DNA of 14,888 nt from Acetobacteraceae bacterium. Its GTDB lineage: Bacteria; Pseudomonadota; Alphaproteobacteria; Acetobacterales; Acetobacteraceae. Position numbers and translations under genes: made by a program. Below are positions 1 to 6,308 of the stretch, one piece after another. The DNA is taken from contig CANJSR010000062.1 of NCBI GenBank assembly GCA_947476855.1, forward strand, positions 1 to 14,888, in the 5' to 3' direction. The notes under the pieces are model-generated. The model worked only from the letters and a program-made list of their open reading frames with translations, was not told the origin of the DNA and searched no databases. The number at the start of each line of letters is the position of its first letter. Position 1 is the first letter of the stretch.

Positions 1-104
1 ACGCGCTCGCGCTCCGGAATGTGCTCGGTGTCGTACCAGTCGTGGAACTCGTCCTCATGCGCCTTCGTGTAGTCGAACGCGACCAGCAGCAATCCCTTGG
101 TCAT
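1..104 (-). CDS. Small dimeric alpha/beta-barrel-like protein, 3' end cut off by the window
   Basis: Only the first 34 codons are present; the reading frame runs off position 1. The start is the ATG at 104-102, preceded by a purine-rich ribosome binding site (GGGAGGGAAAG). The visible protein begins MTKGLLLVAFDY and continues with HDWYDTEHIPERER. A short beta strand followed by an acidic helix with a WYDxEHIPER-like motif resembles small EthD/DUF4286-type proteins of the dimeric alpha/beta-barrel fold. These are often hypothetical or linked to degradation of aromatic or acyl compounds. The family call rests on this motif alone and no substrate can be proposed. The gene is divergent from the DUF1489 gene at 216, with a gap of about 110 bp. 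Confidence 0.6.
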   Translation of the reverse strand, partial: MTKGLLLVAFDYTKAHEDEFHDWYDTEHIPERER

Positions 105-215
105 CTTTCCCTCCCTCGGATCGGTCCCCCGATTGTCGCGCGGGCGGCCCCACAACGCCAGCCTCCCCAGGGGACCAGTACGCTGGCATGATGGGGGCCG
201 CATCCGAGTCGACCC

Positions 216-638
216 ATGCTGCATCTGACCAAACTCGCCGTCGGCGTTCGCGATATCGAACACCTCCGCGCCTTGCAGGCCGGCCGGCTGGAGGCCGATC
301 CGGTGCTGCGCCACCGCACCCGCAACTTCCCCCGCCGACGGGACGAAGTGATCGAGGGCGGTTCGATGTACTGGGTCATCAGCGGCAGCATGCTGGTCCG
401 CCAGCGCATCCTGGACATCATCGAGGACCATTGGGACGACGGCTCCGCCTGCGCAGGTCTGATCCTCGACCCGGCGCTGGTGCCGCTCGAAGGCCGCCCG
501 ACCAAGCCGTTCCAGGGCTGGCGGTATCTGGCCCCCGAGGCCGCCCCCGCCGATCGCGGCGGCCCGGGCCAGGTTCTCGGCATTGACGAACTGCCCCCGG
601 CGATGCGGCGGGAACTCACCAGTCTTTGCCTGCTCTGA
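216..638 (+). CDS. DUF1489 family protein
   Basis: The 140-residue protein begins MLHLTKLAVGVRDIEHL. It contains RNFPRRRDEVIEGGSMYWVISG, then VRQRILDI and an LILDPALVP segment. This pattern matches the alphaproteobacterial DUF1489 family (PF07370), whose usual length is about 140 residues. The biochemical role is unknown; it is a cytoplasmic soluble protein with no signal peptide or membrane segment. The ATG at 216 was chosen because it gives the family N-terminus. The earlier ATGs at 188 and 191 are in other frames. No clear Shine-Dalgarno sequence precedes it. It is followed by hpnE after 66 bp without an obvious terminator, so co-transcription with the hopanoid genes is possible. Confidence 0.8.
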   Translation: MLHLTKLAVGVRDIEHLRALQAGRLEADPVLRHRTRNFPRRRDEVIEGGSMYWVISGSMLVRQRILDIIEDHWDDGSACAGLILDPALVPLEGRPTKPFQGWRYLAPEAAPADRGGPGQVLGIDELPPAMRRELTSLCLL

Positions 639-704
639 AGCCTCGCACCTGGGGCGGGACCATGCTAGACGCCCTCATCCGATCGGTCCGGTTGCCTTGT
701 CAGC

Positions 705-1967
705 ATGAGTCACGTCCACGTCATCGGTGCCGGCCTCGCCGGCCTGGCCGCCGCCCTGTCGCTGACCGCCGGCGGGCGCACGGTCACGGTGCATGAGGCC
801 GGGCCCGCCGCGGGCGGCCGCTGCCGCTCCTACTTCGACCGCGAACTTGACCTGAAGGTCGACAACGGCAACCACCTGCTGCTGTCCGGCAACACATCCG
901 CCTTTGCCTTCATCGATGAGATCGGCACCCGCGACCGCTTCCCGCTGGCCCGCGCGCCCGTCTTCCCCTTCGTCGACATCATGAGCGGGGAGCGCTGGAC
1001 CGTCCGCCCCAATCGCGGCCGCTTCCCGTGGTGGATCTTCACGCCCGGCCGCCGCGTGCCGGAATCGCGCCTGACCGACTATCTGTCCCTGGCCCGCATC
1101 GCCCTGATCCGCGACGACACGGTGGTGGCAGAGGCCATGCGGCGGGGCCGGCTGTTCTGGCGGCTGGTCGACCCGCTGTCCGTCGCCGCCCTGAACACGC
1201 GATCCGGCGCCTCGCTGGCCCGCCTGCTCGGCCGCGTGATGCGGGAGACGCTGCTGAAGGGCGGCAAGGCCTGCATCCCGACCTTCCCGCCCGAGGGCCT
1301 GTCCGGCGCCCTGATCGACCCGGCGGTGGAACTGCTGCGATCCCGCGGCGCCACCGTCCACTTCAACAACCGCGTCGCCGAACTGACGACCGCCGAGGGC
1401 CGAGTCACCGGGTTCCGCGTCGGCGACCAGGCCGTGACGCTCGATCCGACCGACGCCGTCGTGCTCGCCGTGCCGCCCTGGGTGGCGGAAAACCTGGTCC
1501 CCGACCTGACCGTGCCGGATGAGTTCGAGTCGATCGTCAACCTCCATTTCCTGACCGACGCGCAGCCCACAGGCGTGGTCGCCAAAACCGGGTTCGTCGG
1601 CGTGCTGGAAGGGACGGCCGAGTGGGTGTTCGTCAAGCCAGGCCATGTCTCGGTGACGATCAGCGCCGCCAACCGGCTGGTGGACGACTCACCGCGCGAG
1701 TTGGCGGGCCTGGTCTGGCCGAATGTCTGCTTCGCCCTGGGCATCCCGCGCCAGGCGGGCGACGAGGTCCCGAAGTTCCGCGTGGTGAAGGAACGGCGGG
1801 CCACCTTCGCCGCCACCGCGACGCAGGAACGCCGCCGGCCCGCGGCCAAGACGGCGCTGGCCAACTTGGTGCTGGCCGGTGACTGGACCGCGACCGGCTT
1901 GCCCGCGACCATCGAAGGTGCGATCAGGTCCGGCCGAACGGCGGGCCGGCTGCTGCTGGCTGCCTGA
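705..1967 (+). CDS. hpnE: Hydroxysqualene dehydroxylase HpnE (squalene-associated FAD-dependent desaturase)
   Basis: The 420-residue protein has an N-terminal dinucleotide-binding motif GAGLAG (about residues 8-13), then the acidic strand end VTVHEAG and GGRCRS. This is the FAD-binding layout of the amine oxidase/phytoene desaturase superfamily. NGNHLLLSGN and a C-terminal LAGDWTATGLPATIEGAIRSGRTAG match HpnE. In the HpnCDE pathway this enzyme reduces hydroxysqualene to squalene, which the next gene product cyclises. Its length is typical for the family. The ATG at 705 places the GxGxxG at the N-terminus, but no convincing Shine-Dalgarno sequence is visible. The stop is only 15 bp before shc, so the two are almost certainly one operon. 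HpnC and HpnD, usually adjacent, are not in this window. A related FAD desaturase cannot be fully excluded, but linkage to shc makes HpnE the best call. Confidence 0.93.
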   Translation: MSHVHVIGAGLAGLAAALSLTAGGRTVTVHEAGPAAGGRCRSYFDRELDLKVDNGNHLLLSGNTSAFAFIDEIGTRDRFPLARAPVFPFVDIMSGERWTVRPNRGRFPWWIFTPGRRVPESRLTDYLSLARIALIRDDTVVAEAMRRGRLFWRLVDPLSVAALNTRSGASLARLLGRVMRETLLKGGKACIPTFPPEGLSGALIDPAVELLRSRGATVHFNNRVAELTTAEGRVTGFRVGDQAVTLDPTDAVVLAVPPWVAENLVPDLTVPDEFESIVNLHFLTDAQPTGVVAKTGFVGVLEGTAEWVFVKPGHVSVTISAANRLVDDSPRELAGLVWPNVCFALGIPRQAGDEVPKFRVVKERRATFAATATQERRRPAAKTALANLVLAGDWTATGLPATIEGAIRSGRTAGRLLLAA

Positions 1968-1982
1968 CCCATACATGAGCGC

Positions 1983-3887
1983 GTGACCGCGGTGACGGAC
2001 GAATTTCTGACCGATGCGATCGACCGGGCGCGCGGCGCGCTCGAACGACGCCAGAACCCCGACGGGCACTGGGTGTTCGAGCTTGAGGCCGATGCCACCA
2101 TCCCGGCCGAATACGTCCTGCTGGAACATTTCCTCGACCGCATCGACGACCCGCTGGAACAGAAGATCGGCGTCTACCTGCGCGCCATCCAGGGCGAGCA
2201 TGGCGGCTGGCCGTTGTTCCATGACGGCGCGCTCAACCTGTCATGCAGCGTGAAGGCCTATTTCGCGCTGAAGGCGATCGGCGACGACCCAGACGCGCCG
2301 CACATGCAACGGGCACGGGCGGCGATCCTGGCGGCGGGCGGGGCGGAGCGGTCGAACGTCTTCACCCGCGCGCAACTGGCGCTGTTCGGCGCGGTGCCCT
2401 GGCGCGCGGTGCCAGTCATGCCGCTGGAAATCATGCATCTGCCGCTGTGGTTCCCGTTCCACCTGTCGAAGGTGTCCTACTGGTCCCGCACCGTCATCGT
2501 GCCCTTGCTGGTGCTGATGGCGAAGCGCCCGATCGCCCGGAACCCGCGCCGGATCGGCATCCCCGAGCTGTTCCGCACGCCCCCCGACCAGGTCACCGAC
2601 TGGATCCGAGGCCCCTACCGTTCGGCCTGGGGGCACTTCTTCAAGCACGTCGACAGTGTCCTGCGCGTGGCCGAACCGCTGTTCCCCAAACGCGGCCACG
2701 ATCGCGCGGTGGACAAGGCCGTCGCCTTCGTCTCCGAACGGCTGAACGGCGATGACGGCCTGGGCGGCATCTACCCCGCCATCGCCAACACCGTGATGAT
2801 GTACGACACGCTGGGCTACGCTCCCGACCACCCCGACGCGGCCATCGCCTGGGCCGCCGTCCGCAAGCTGCTGGTGATCGAGGACGACCGCGCCTACTGC
2901 CAGCCCTGCCTCTCACCCATCTGGGACACCGGCCTCGCCGGCCACGCGATGGCCGAGGCCGGGGCCGATGTCTCCAGCGCCTGCGACTGGCTGAAACCCC
3001 GCCAGATCAACGATGTGGTCGGAGACTGGGCCGTCCGCCGCCCCGATTTGCGCCCCGGCGGCTGGGCCTTCCAGTATGCCAACCCGCATTATCCCGATGT
3101 CGACGACACCGCCGTCGTCGGCATGCTGCTGCACCGCCAGGGCGATCCCGCCCATGCCGAGTCCATCGACCGCGCGCGGGAGTGGATCATCGGCATGCAG
3201 TCCTCCGACGGCGGCTGGGGCGCGTTCGAGCCGGAAAACACACACCACTACCTGAACCACATCCCCTTCGCGGATCACGGCGCCCTGCTCGATCCGCCGA
3301 CCGCCGACGTGACGGCCCGCTGCGTGTCGTTCCTCGCACAGATCGGGATGGGGAACGACGACCCAGTGATGGCCAAGGCCCTGGCCTATCTGCGGCGGGA
3401 GCAGGAGAAGGACGGAAGCTGGTTCGGCCGCTGGGGCACCAACTACATCTACGGCACTTGGTCTGTGCTGTGTGCGCTGAACGCGGCCGGCCTCGGACCC
3501 GATGACCCGGCGGTGAAGCGGGCCGCGGACTGGCTGGTCTCGGTCCAGCGCGAGGATGGCGGCTGGGGCGAGGATGAGGAAACCTACGCCGACGCGCCGC
3601 CCGGGAAGCACAAGGAAAGCACCGCCAGCCAGACCGCCTGGGCCGTCCTGGGCCTGATGGCCGCCGGCGCGGTGGATCATCCAGCCGTGGCGCGCGGGAT
3701 CGAATACCTCTCCCAGACCCAGCGCCAGGACGGTGAGTGGACGGAACTGCCCTATACCGCCGTGGGTTTTCCGCGCGTGTTCTACCTGCGCTACCACGGC
3801 TATCGGTTGTACTTCCCACTGCTGGCGATGGCTCGGTTCCAGAACCTGAAGCGGGGGAACACGCGCGAGGTCGCCTACGGGTTCTGA
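1983..3887 (+). CDS. shc: Squalene-hopene cyclase
   Basis: The 634-residue protein is full length for the family (about 630-660). The class II cyclase acid motif DVDDTA lies at residues 372-377; its middle Asp protonates the terminal double bond of squalene. Several QW repeats are visible: QNPDGHW near residue 24, QSSDGGWG near 406, QREDGGWG near 522 and QRQDGEW near 580. The family segment THHYLNHIPFADHGALLDPP is also present. The enzyme is a monotopic membrane protein that converts squalene to hopene/hopanol, the first hopanoid. The start is a GTG at 1983; a second in-frame GTG at 1992 is possible. The ATG at 1975 is out of frame and stops after three codons. It follows hpnE by 15 bp. Downstream is the hairpin-rich repeat region, which may end the transcript. 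Confidence 0.97.
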   Translation: MTAVTDEFLTDAIDRARGALERRQNPDGHWVFELEADATIPAEYVLLEHFLDRIDDPLEQKIGVYLRAIQGEHGGWPLFHDGALNLSCSVKAYFALKAIGDDPDAPHMQRARAAILAAGGAERSNVFTRAQLALFGAVPWRAVPVMPLEIMHLPLWFPFHLSKVSYWSRTVIVPLLVLMAKRPIARNPRRIGIPELFRTPPDQVTDWIRGPYRSAWGHFFKHVDSVLRVAEPLFPKRGHDRAVDKAVAFVSERLNGDDGLGGIYPAIANTVMMYDTLGYAPDHPDAAIAWAAVRKLLVIEDDRAYCQPCLSPIWDTGLAGHAMAEAGADVSSACDWLKPRQINDVVGDWAVRRPDLRPGGWAFQYANPHYPDVDDTAVVGMLLHRQGDPAHAESIDRAREWIIGMQSSDGGWGAFEPENTHHYLNHIPFADHGALLDPPTADVTARCVSFLAQIGMGNDDPVMAKALAYLRREQEKDGSWFGRWGTNYIYGTWSVLCALNAAGLGPDDPAVKRAADWLVSVQREDGGWGEDEETYADAPPGKHKESTASQTAWAVLGLMAAGAVDHPAVARGIEYLSQTQRQDGEWTELPYTAVGFPRVFYLRYHGYRLYFPLLAMARFQNLKRGNTREVAYGF

Positions 3888-3903
3888 ACGGGCGCGCAGA
3901 ACG

Positions 3904-4029
3904 CGTCACCCCACACCCGCATCATCCCGGCCGAAGGGCCGGGACCCACGGCCTCCCCTGTTGCCAACGCCAAAGTCGTGGATAGCGGACCTTCGTCCGC
4001 TACGACGGGCGGCGCGCTCCGGTGGGCCG
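3904..4029. repeat. Twin-hairpin intergenic repeat, copy 1
   Basis: This copy starts with CGTCACCCCACACCCGC and is nearly identical to 4071-4197. It holds two perfect 8-bp-stem hairpins with 4-nt loops. The first is at 3925-3944 (TCCCGGCC, loop GAAG, GGCCGGGA). The second is at 3983-4002 (TAGCGGAC, loop CTTC, GTCCGCTA). The two loops are reverse complements of each other. It begins 16 bp after the shc stop in a gap between convergent genes. It resembles REP/BIME-type intergenic elements. It could also help terminate shc transcripts, although no T-run follows the hairpins. Confidence 0.85.
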
Positions 4030-4070
4030 CAATCGGACGCGGGGCGACCCGCTCCCCATCGTGCTGGCCC

Positions 4071-4197
4071 CGTCACCCCACACCCGCGTCATCCCGGCCG
4101 AAGGGCCGGGACCCACGGCTTTCCCCTGTTGCCAACGCCAAAGTCCTGGATAGTGGACCTTCGTCCGCTACGACGGGCGGCGCGGCTCGGTGAGCCG
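4071..4197. repeat. Twin-hairpin intergenic repeat, copy 2
   Basis: This is a direct repeat of 3904-4029, offset by 167-168 bp, with a few substitutions and one 1-bp length difference near 4120. Hairpin 1 (4092-4111, loop GAAG) is unchanged. Hairpin 2 (4151-4170, loop CTTC) has a C-to-T change in its left arm that still allows a G-U pair in RNA. The right end forms a further small hairpin, CGGCTC-GGT-GAGCCG, at 4183-4197, just downstream of the CBS-BON stop on the minus strand. The 41-bp spacer between the copies has one weak hairpin (4039-4052) and no gene. Confidence 0.85.
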
Positions 4198-4215
4198 AAC
4201 CAACCCAGCCGCCAC

Positions 4216-4905
4216 CTACAAAGCGCTATGCGGCACCGCGAGCAGATGGTCGACCACGCCCTTCACGCCCGGCACATTCTCCGCCGCCACAACCAGAGCC
4301 TTCCGTTCGGCCGACGGCGGCAGCCAGCCCCAAAGGTGGACCACCCCATCCTCAACCACGATGTTGAACTGGCCGATCGACGGCGCCCAGGGTTGGCCGC
4401 GCAGCTCAGCCTCCAAGGCCTGACGGATCTTCCGGTCATCGGACCGGTCCGGTTCCGCATGCGGCTGCAACCTGCTCGCCAGCGCCCGCAGCAGATTCGC
4501 TCGGCTGACGATCCCGACCAGCCTTCCGTTGAACGTCACCGGCACGCGCTTGATTCCCTTGGACTCCAGCAGCGCCGCGACCTCCGACATCGGTGTCTCG
4601 GCGTCCACCGTGATCACGGGATGAGTCATCATATGCTCGACCCTGCGGGCATGACCGCGGACATAGTCGCTCGCCATCCGCTCGGGCGATGTCACGAATT
4701 CCAGCCAGCGGGAGCGCTTCGGCTCGGTCCCCGTCTCGGCCCGCCGCAGCAGGTCTCCCTCGGACAGGATGCCGGCCACCGCCCCGTCCCGAACCACCGG
4801 CAGCGCACTGATCCGATGCGTGAGCATGAGGGACACGGCGTCGGCAATATCGGCCTCAGGACCGATGGTGATCACGTCGTGGGTCATGATATCGGATGCA
4901 AGCAT
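4216..4905 (-). CDS. CBS-CBS-BON domain protein
   Basis: This 229-residue protein has three domains. CBS 1 (about residues 1-58) begins MLASDIMTHDVITI and ends GILSEGDLLRR. CBS 2 (about 90-145) has MMTHPVITVDAETP and GIVSRANLLRAL. The C-terminal BON domain (about 157-223) has VVEDGVVHLWGW and VPGVKGVVDHL. CBS pairs typically bind adenosine nucleotides and sense energy state; BON domains often bind membranes or ligands. The true start is the ATG at 4905, which places the first CBS strand at the N-terminus. It has a good ribosome binding site (GGGAG about 8 nt upstream). An in-frame upstream ATG at 4968 would add 21 basic, low-complexity residues and would run through the regulatory palindrome, so it was rejected. 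A perfect FNR/FixK-type site lies about 60 bp upstream, so low-oxygen induction is likely. The stop converges on the twin-hairpin repeats. Confidence 0.92.
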   Translation of the reverse strand: MLASDIMTHDVITIGPEADIADAVSLMLTHRISALPVVRDGAVAGILSEGDLLRRAETGTEPKRSRWLEFVTSPERMASDYVRGHARRVEHMMTHPVITVDAETPMSEVAALLESKGIKRVPVTFNGRLVGIVSRANLLRALASRLQPHAEPDRSDDRKIRQALEAELRGQPWAPSIGQFNIVVEDGVVHLWGWLPPSAERKALVVAAENVPGVKGVVDHLLAVPHSAL

Positions 4906-4958
4906 TGGGTTTCTCCCTTGACCTCGGCTTCTCCTGCGCGAAAATCGTCCCGGGCGCA

Positions 4959-4972
4959 TTGATCCCAATCAA
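4959..4972. promoter_or_regulatory. FNR/FixK-type binding site
   Basis: The sequence TTGATCCCAATCAA is a perfect match to the consensus TTGAT-N4-ATCAA recognised by FNR/Anr/FixK regulators of the CRP family. The palindrome extends one base on each side. Its centre (4965.5) is about 60 bp from the CBS-BON start codon. A class II site centred at -41.5 would put the transcription start near 4924, leaving a short leader that contains the ribosome binding site. It also lies 72 bp before the glycosyltransferase start, so an effect on that gene is possible but fits less well. No strong -10 box was found. Confidence 0.75.
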
Positions 4973-5037
4973 TGGCGCCCCAAGGAGCGACGGGTCACCG
5001 CATGCCGGGTCTGGCGGAACCGTGATAGCCTGATCCG

Positions 5038-6174
5038 ATGTCCACCCGTTCCGATTCGCCCGTCGTGCTGCAGGTTCTGCCCTCCCTGGAAACGGGCGGG
5101 GTGGAACGCGGCACGGTCGAGATCACCCGCGCCATCGCCCAGGCCGAGGGCACCGCTTTGGTCGCCAGCGCCGGCGGCCGCATGGCCCCGATGATCGAGC
5201 ACGCCGGCGGCCGCCATATCACCCTGCCGCTGAACACGAAGAACCCCTGGTCGATCTGGCGCAACGCGGAACGGCTGGCGGAGGTGATCCGGGCGAACAA
5301 CGTCTCGATCGTCCACGCGCGGTCGCGGGCGCCGGCCTGGTCCGCCTGGTTCGCCTGCCAGCGGACCGGGGCGCATTTCGTGACCACCTATCACGGCACC
5401 TACAGCGAAGGCACGCCGTTCAAGCGCCAATACAATTCCGTGATGGCACGGGGTGAGATCGTCATCGCCGCCAGCCGTTTCATTGCCGACCTGGTCACCC
5501 AGCAGCACGCGGTGCCGCCGGAACGGCTGCGGATCATTCCCCGCGGCGTCGACCCCGCCATCTTCGATCCAGCCCGCGTTTCCCACGACCGGATCGCCAA
5601 GCTGGCGCAGACCTGGCGCCTGCCGGATGGCGCGCCGACCGTCGTCCTGCCCGGCCGCCTGACCGCCTGGAAGGGCCACGGCATCCTGCTGGACGCGATC
5701 GCTCGGCTGGAGCGCCGCGATGTCTGCTGCGTGCTCGTCGGCTCCGACCAGGGGCGGCGGCATTATTCCGAGACCCTGCGGAAACAGGCCGAGGTCCTGG
5801 GCATCGCCGATCGCGTCCGGATGGTCGGGCAATGCGACGATATGCCCGCGGCCTTCATGCTGTCGGATGTGGTCGTCCATGCCTCCACCCAGGCGGAAGC
5901 CTTCGGCCGCGTGGTGATCGAGGCTCAGGCGATGGCTCGCCCCGTCATCGCCGCCGACCTGGGCGGGCCGGTGGAAACGGTGGTGCAGGGGGAAACCGGC
6001 TGGCGGGTGACCCCGGGTGACCCGGAGGCTCTGGCCGCCGCCATCGCCCGGGTGCTGGCGATGGATACGGCGCAGCGTGCGGCGTTGGGGGCACGTGCGC
6101 GGGCCGCGGTGCCGACCGTGCGGGCGATGCAGGAAGCGACGCTGGATGTGTATGAGGCTGTGTTGCAGGGGTGA
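5038..6174 (+). CDS. Family 4 glycosyltransferase (GT-B fold)
   Basis: The 378-residue protein has the two-domain GT-B layout. The N-terminal acceptor domain has VLPSLETGGVERGTVEI, IVHARSRAPAW and VTTYHGTYSE. The C-terminal nucleotide-sugar domain has IPRGVDPAIFDP, VLPGRLTAWKGH and the EX7E motif EAFGRVVIE (E287 and E295). It ends with DLGGPVETVVQGETGW. GT4 enzymes are retaining and use nucleotide-activated sugars; this one likely acts at the cytoplasmic face of the membrane on lipopolysaccharide, exopolysaccharide or another glycoconjugate. Donor and acceptor cannot be read from the sequence. It has no signal peptide. The ATG at 5038 fits the domain start, but no clear ribosome binding site precedes it. 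It stands alone, divergent from CBS-BON and convergent with nadE, so context does not assign it to a polysaccharide cluster. Confidence 0.92.
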   Translation: MSTRSDSPVVLQVLPSLETGGVERGTVEITRAIAQAEGTALVASAGGRMAPMIEHAGGRHITLPLNTKNPWSIWRNAERLAEVIRANNVSIVHARSRAPAWSAWFACQRTGAHFVTTYHGTYSEGTPFKRQYNSVMARGEIVIAASRFIADLVTQQHAVPPERLRIIPRGVDPAIFDPARVSHDRIAKLAQTWRLPDGAPTVVLPGRLTAWKGHGILLDAIARLERRDVCCVLVGSDQGRRHYSETLRKQAEVLGIADRVRMVGQCDDMPAAFMLSDVVVHASTQAEAFGRVVIEAQAMARPVIAADLGGPVETVVQGETGWRVTPGDPEALAAAIARVLAMDTAQRAALGARARAAVPTVRAMQEATLDVYEAVLQG

Positions 6175-6242
6175 TGCCGGCTCAATGGTGCCGCGGAATG
6201 GTCGTTGCGGGCCCGGTATCCGCCCCCTTCGTCATGCTGGGG

Positions 6243-6280
6243 CCCATGGCTTTGCTGATCTGGACAACAAAAGCCGTGGG
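6243..6280. repeat. Imperfect inverted repeat in the convergent gap
   Basis: The arm CCCATGGCTTTG (6243-6254) pairs imperfectly with CAAAAGCCGTGGG (6268-6280), with one mismatch and one bulge. The preceding CTTCGTCATGCTGGGGCCCATGGCTTT loosely resembles the start of the twin-hairpin repeats near 3904 and 4071, so this may be a decayed relative. It sits between the convergent glycosyltransferase and nadE genes. Confidence 0.45.
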
Positions 6281-6300
6281 TGGTGGGCCTGCGCCCACCA
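6281..6300 (-). terminator. Probable nadE terminator hairpin
   Basis: A perfect 8-bp stem (TGGTGGGC and GCCCACCA) with a 4-nt loop starts 8 bp after the nadE stop on the minus strand. Continuing in that direction, the sequence reads CCCACGGCTTTTGTT, so a T-rich stretch follows after several bases. The GC-rich stem fits intrinsic termination, but the T-run is short and offset. The structure could equally be a REP-like hairpin serving both convergent genes. Confidence 0.5.
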
Positions 6301-6308
6301 AGACGAAG

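Noticed and set aside
675..1646. 323-codon open frame on the minus strand across hpnE
   Set aside because: It is antisense to a confidently identified gene, has low-complexity Gly/Ala/Arg/Gln composition and no recognisable motif. Such frames are expected in GC-rich DNA.
2913..3797. 294-codon open frame on the minus strand inside shc
   Set aside because: It mirrors the codon pattern of shc and has no family motif or independent ribosome binding site.
3904..4197. The two direct repeats as a CRISPR array
   Set aside because: There are only two copies, each about 126 bp with internal hairpins and one short spacer, and no cas gene is nearby.
3961..4962. 333-codon plus-strand open frame over the repeats and the CBS-BON gene
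   Set aside because: It runs through the hairpin repeats and is antisense to two CBS domains and a BON domain; its composition is Arg/Pro/His-rich without motifs.
4906..4968. N-terminal extension of the CBS-BON protein from the ATG at 4968
   Set aside because: The added 21 residues are basic and outside the domain, the internal start has the good ribosome binding site, and the upstream ATG overlaps the FNR-type box.
4969..5880. 303-codon minus-strand open frame across the glycosyltransferase
   Set aside because: It is antisense to a clear GT4 gene and has no domain signature.
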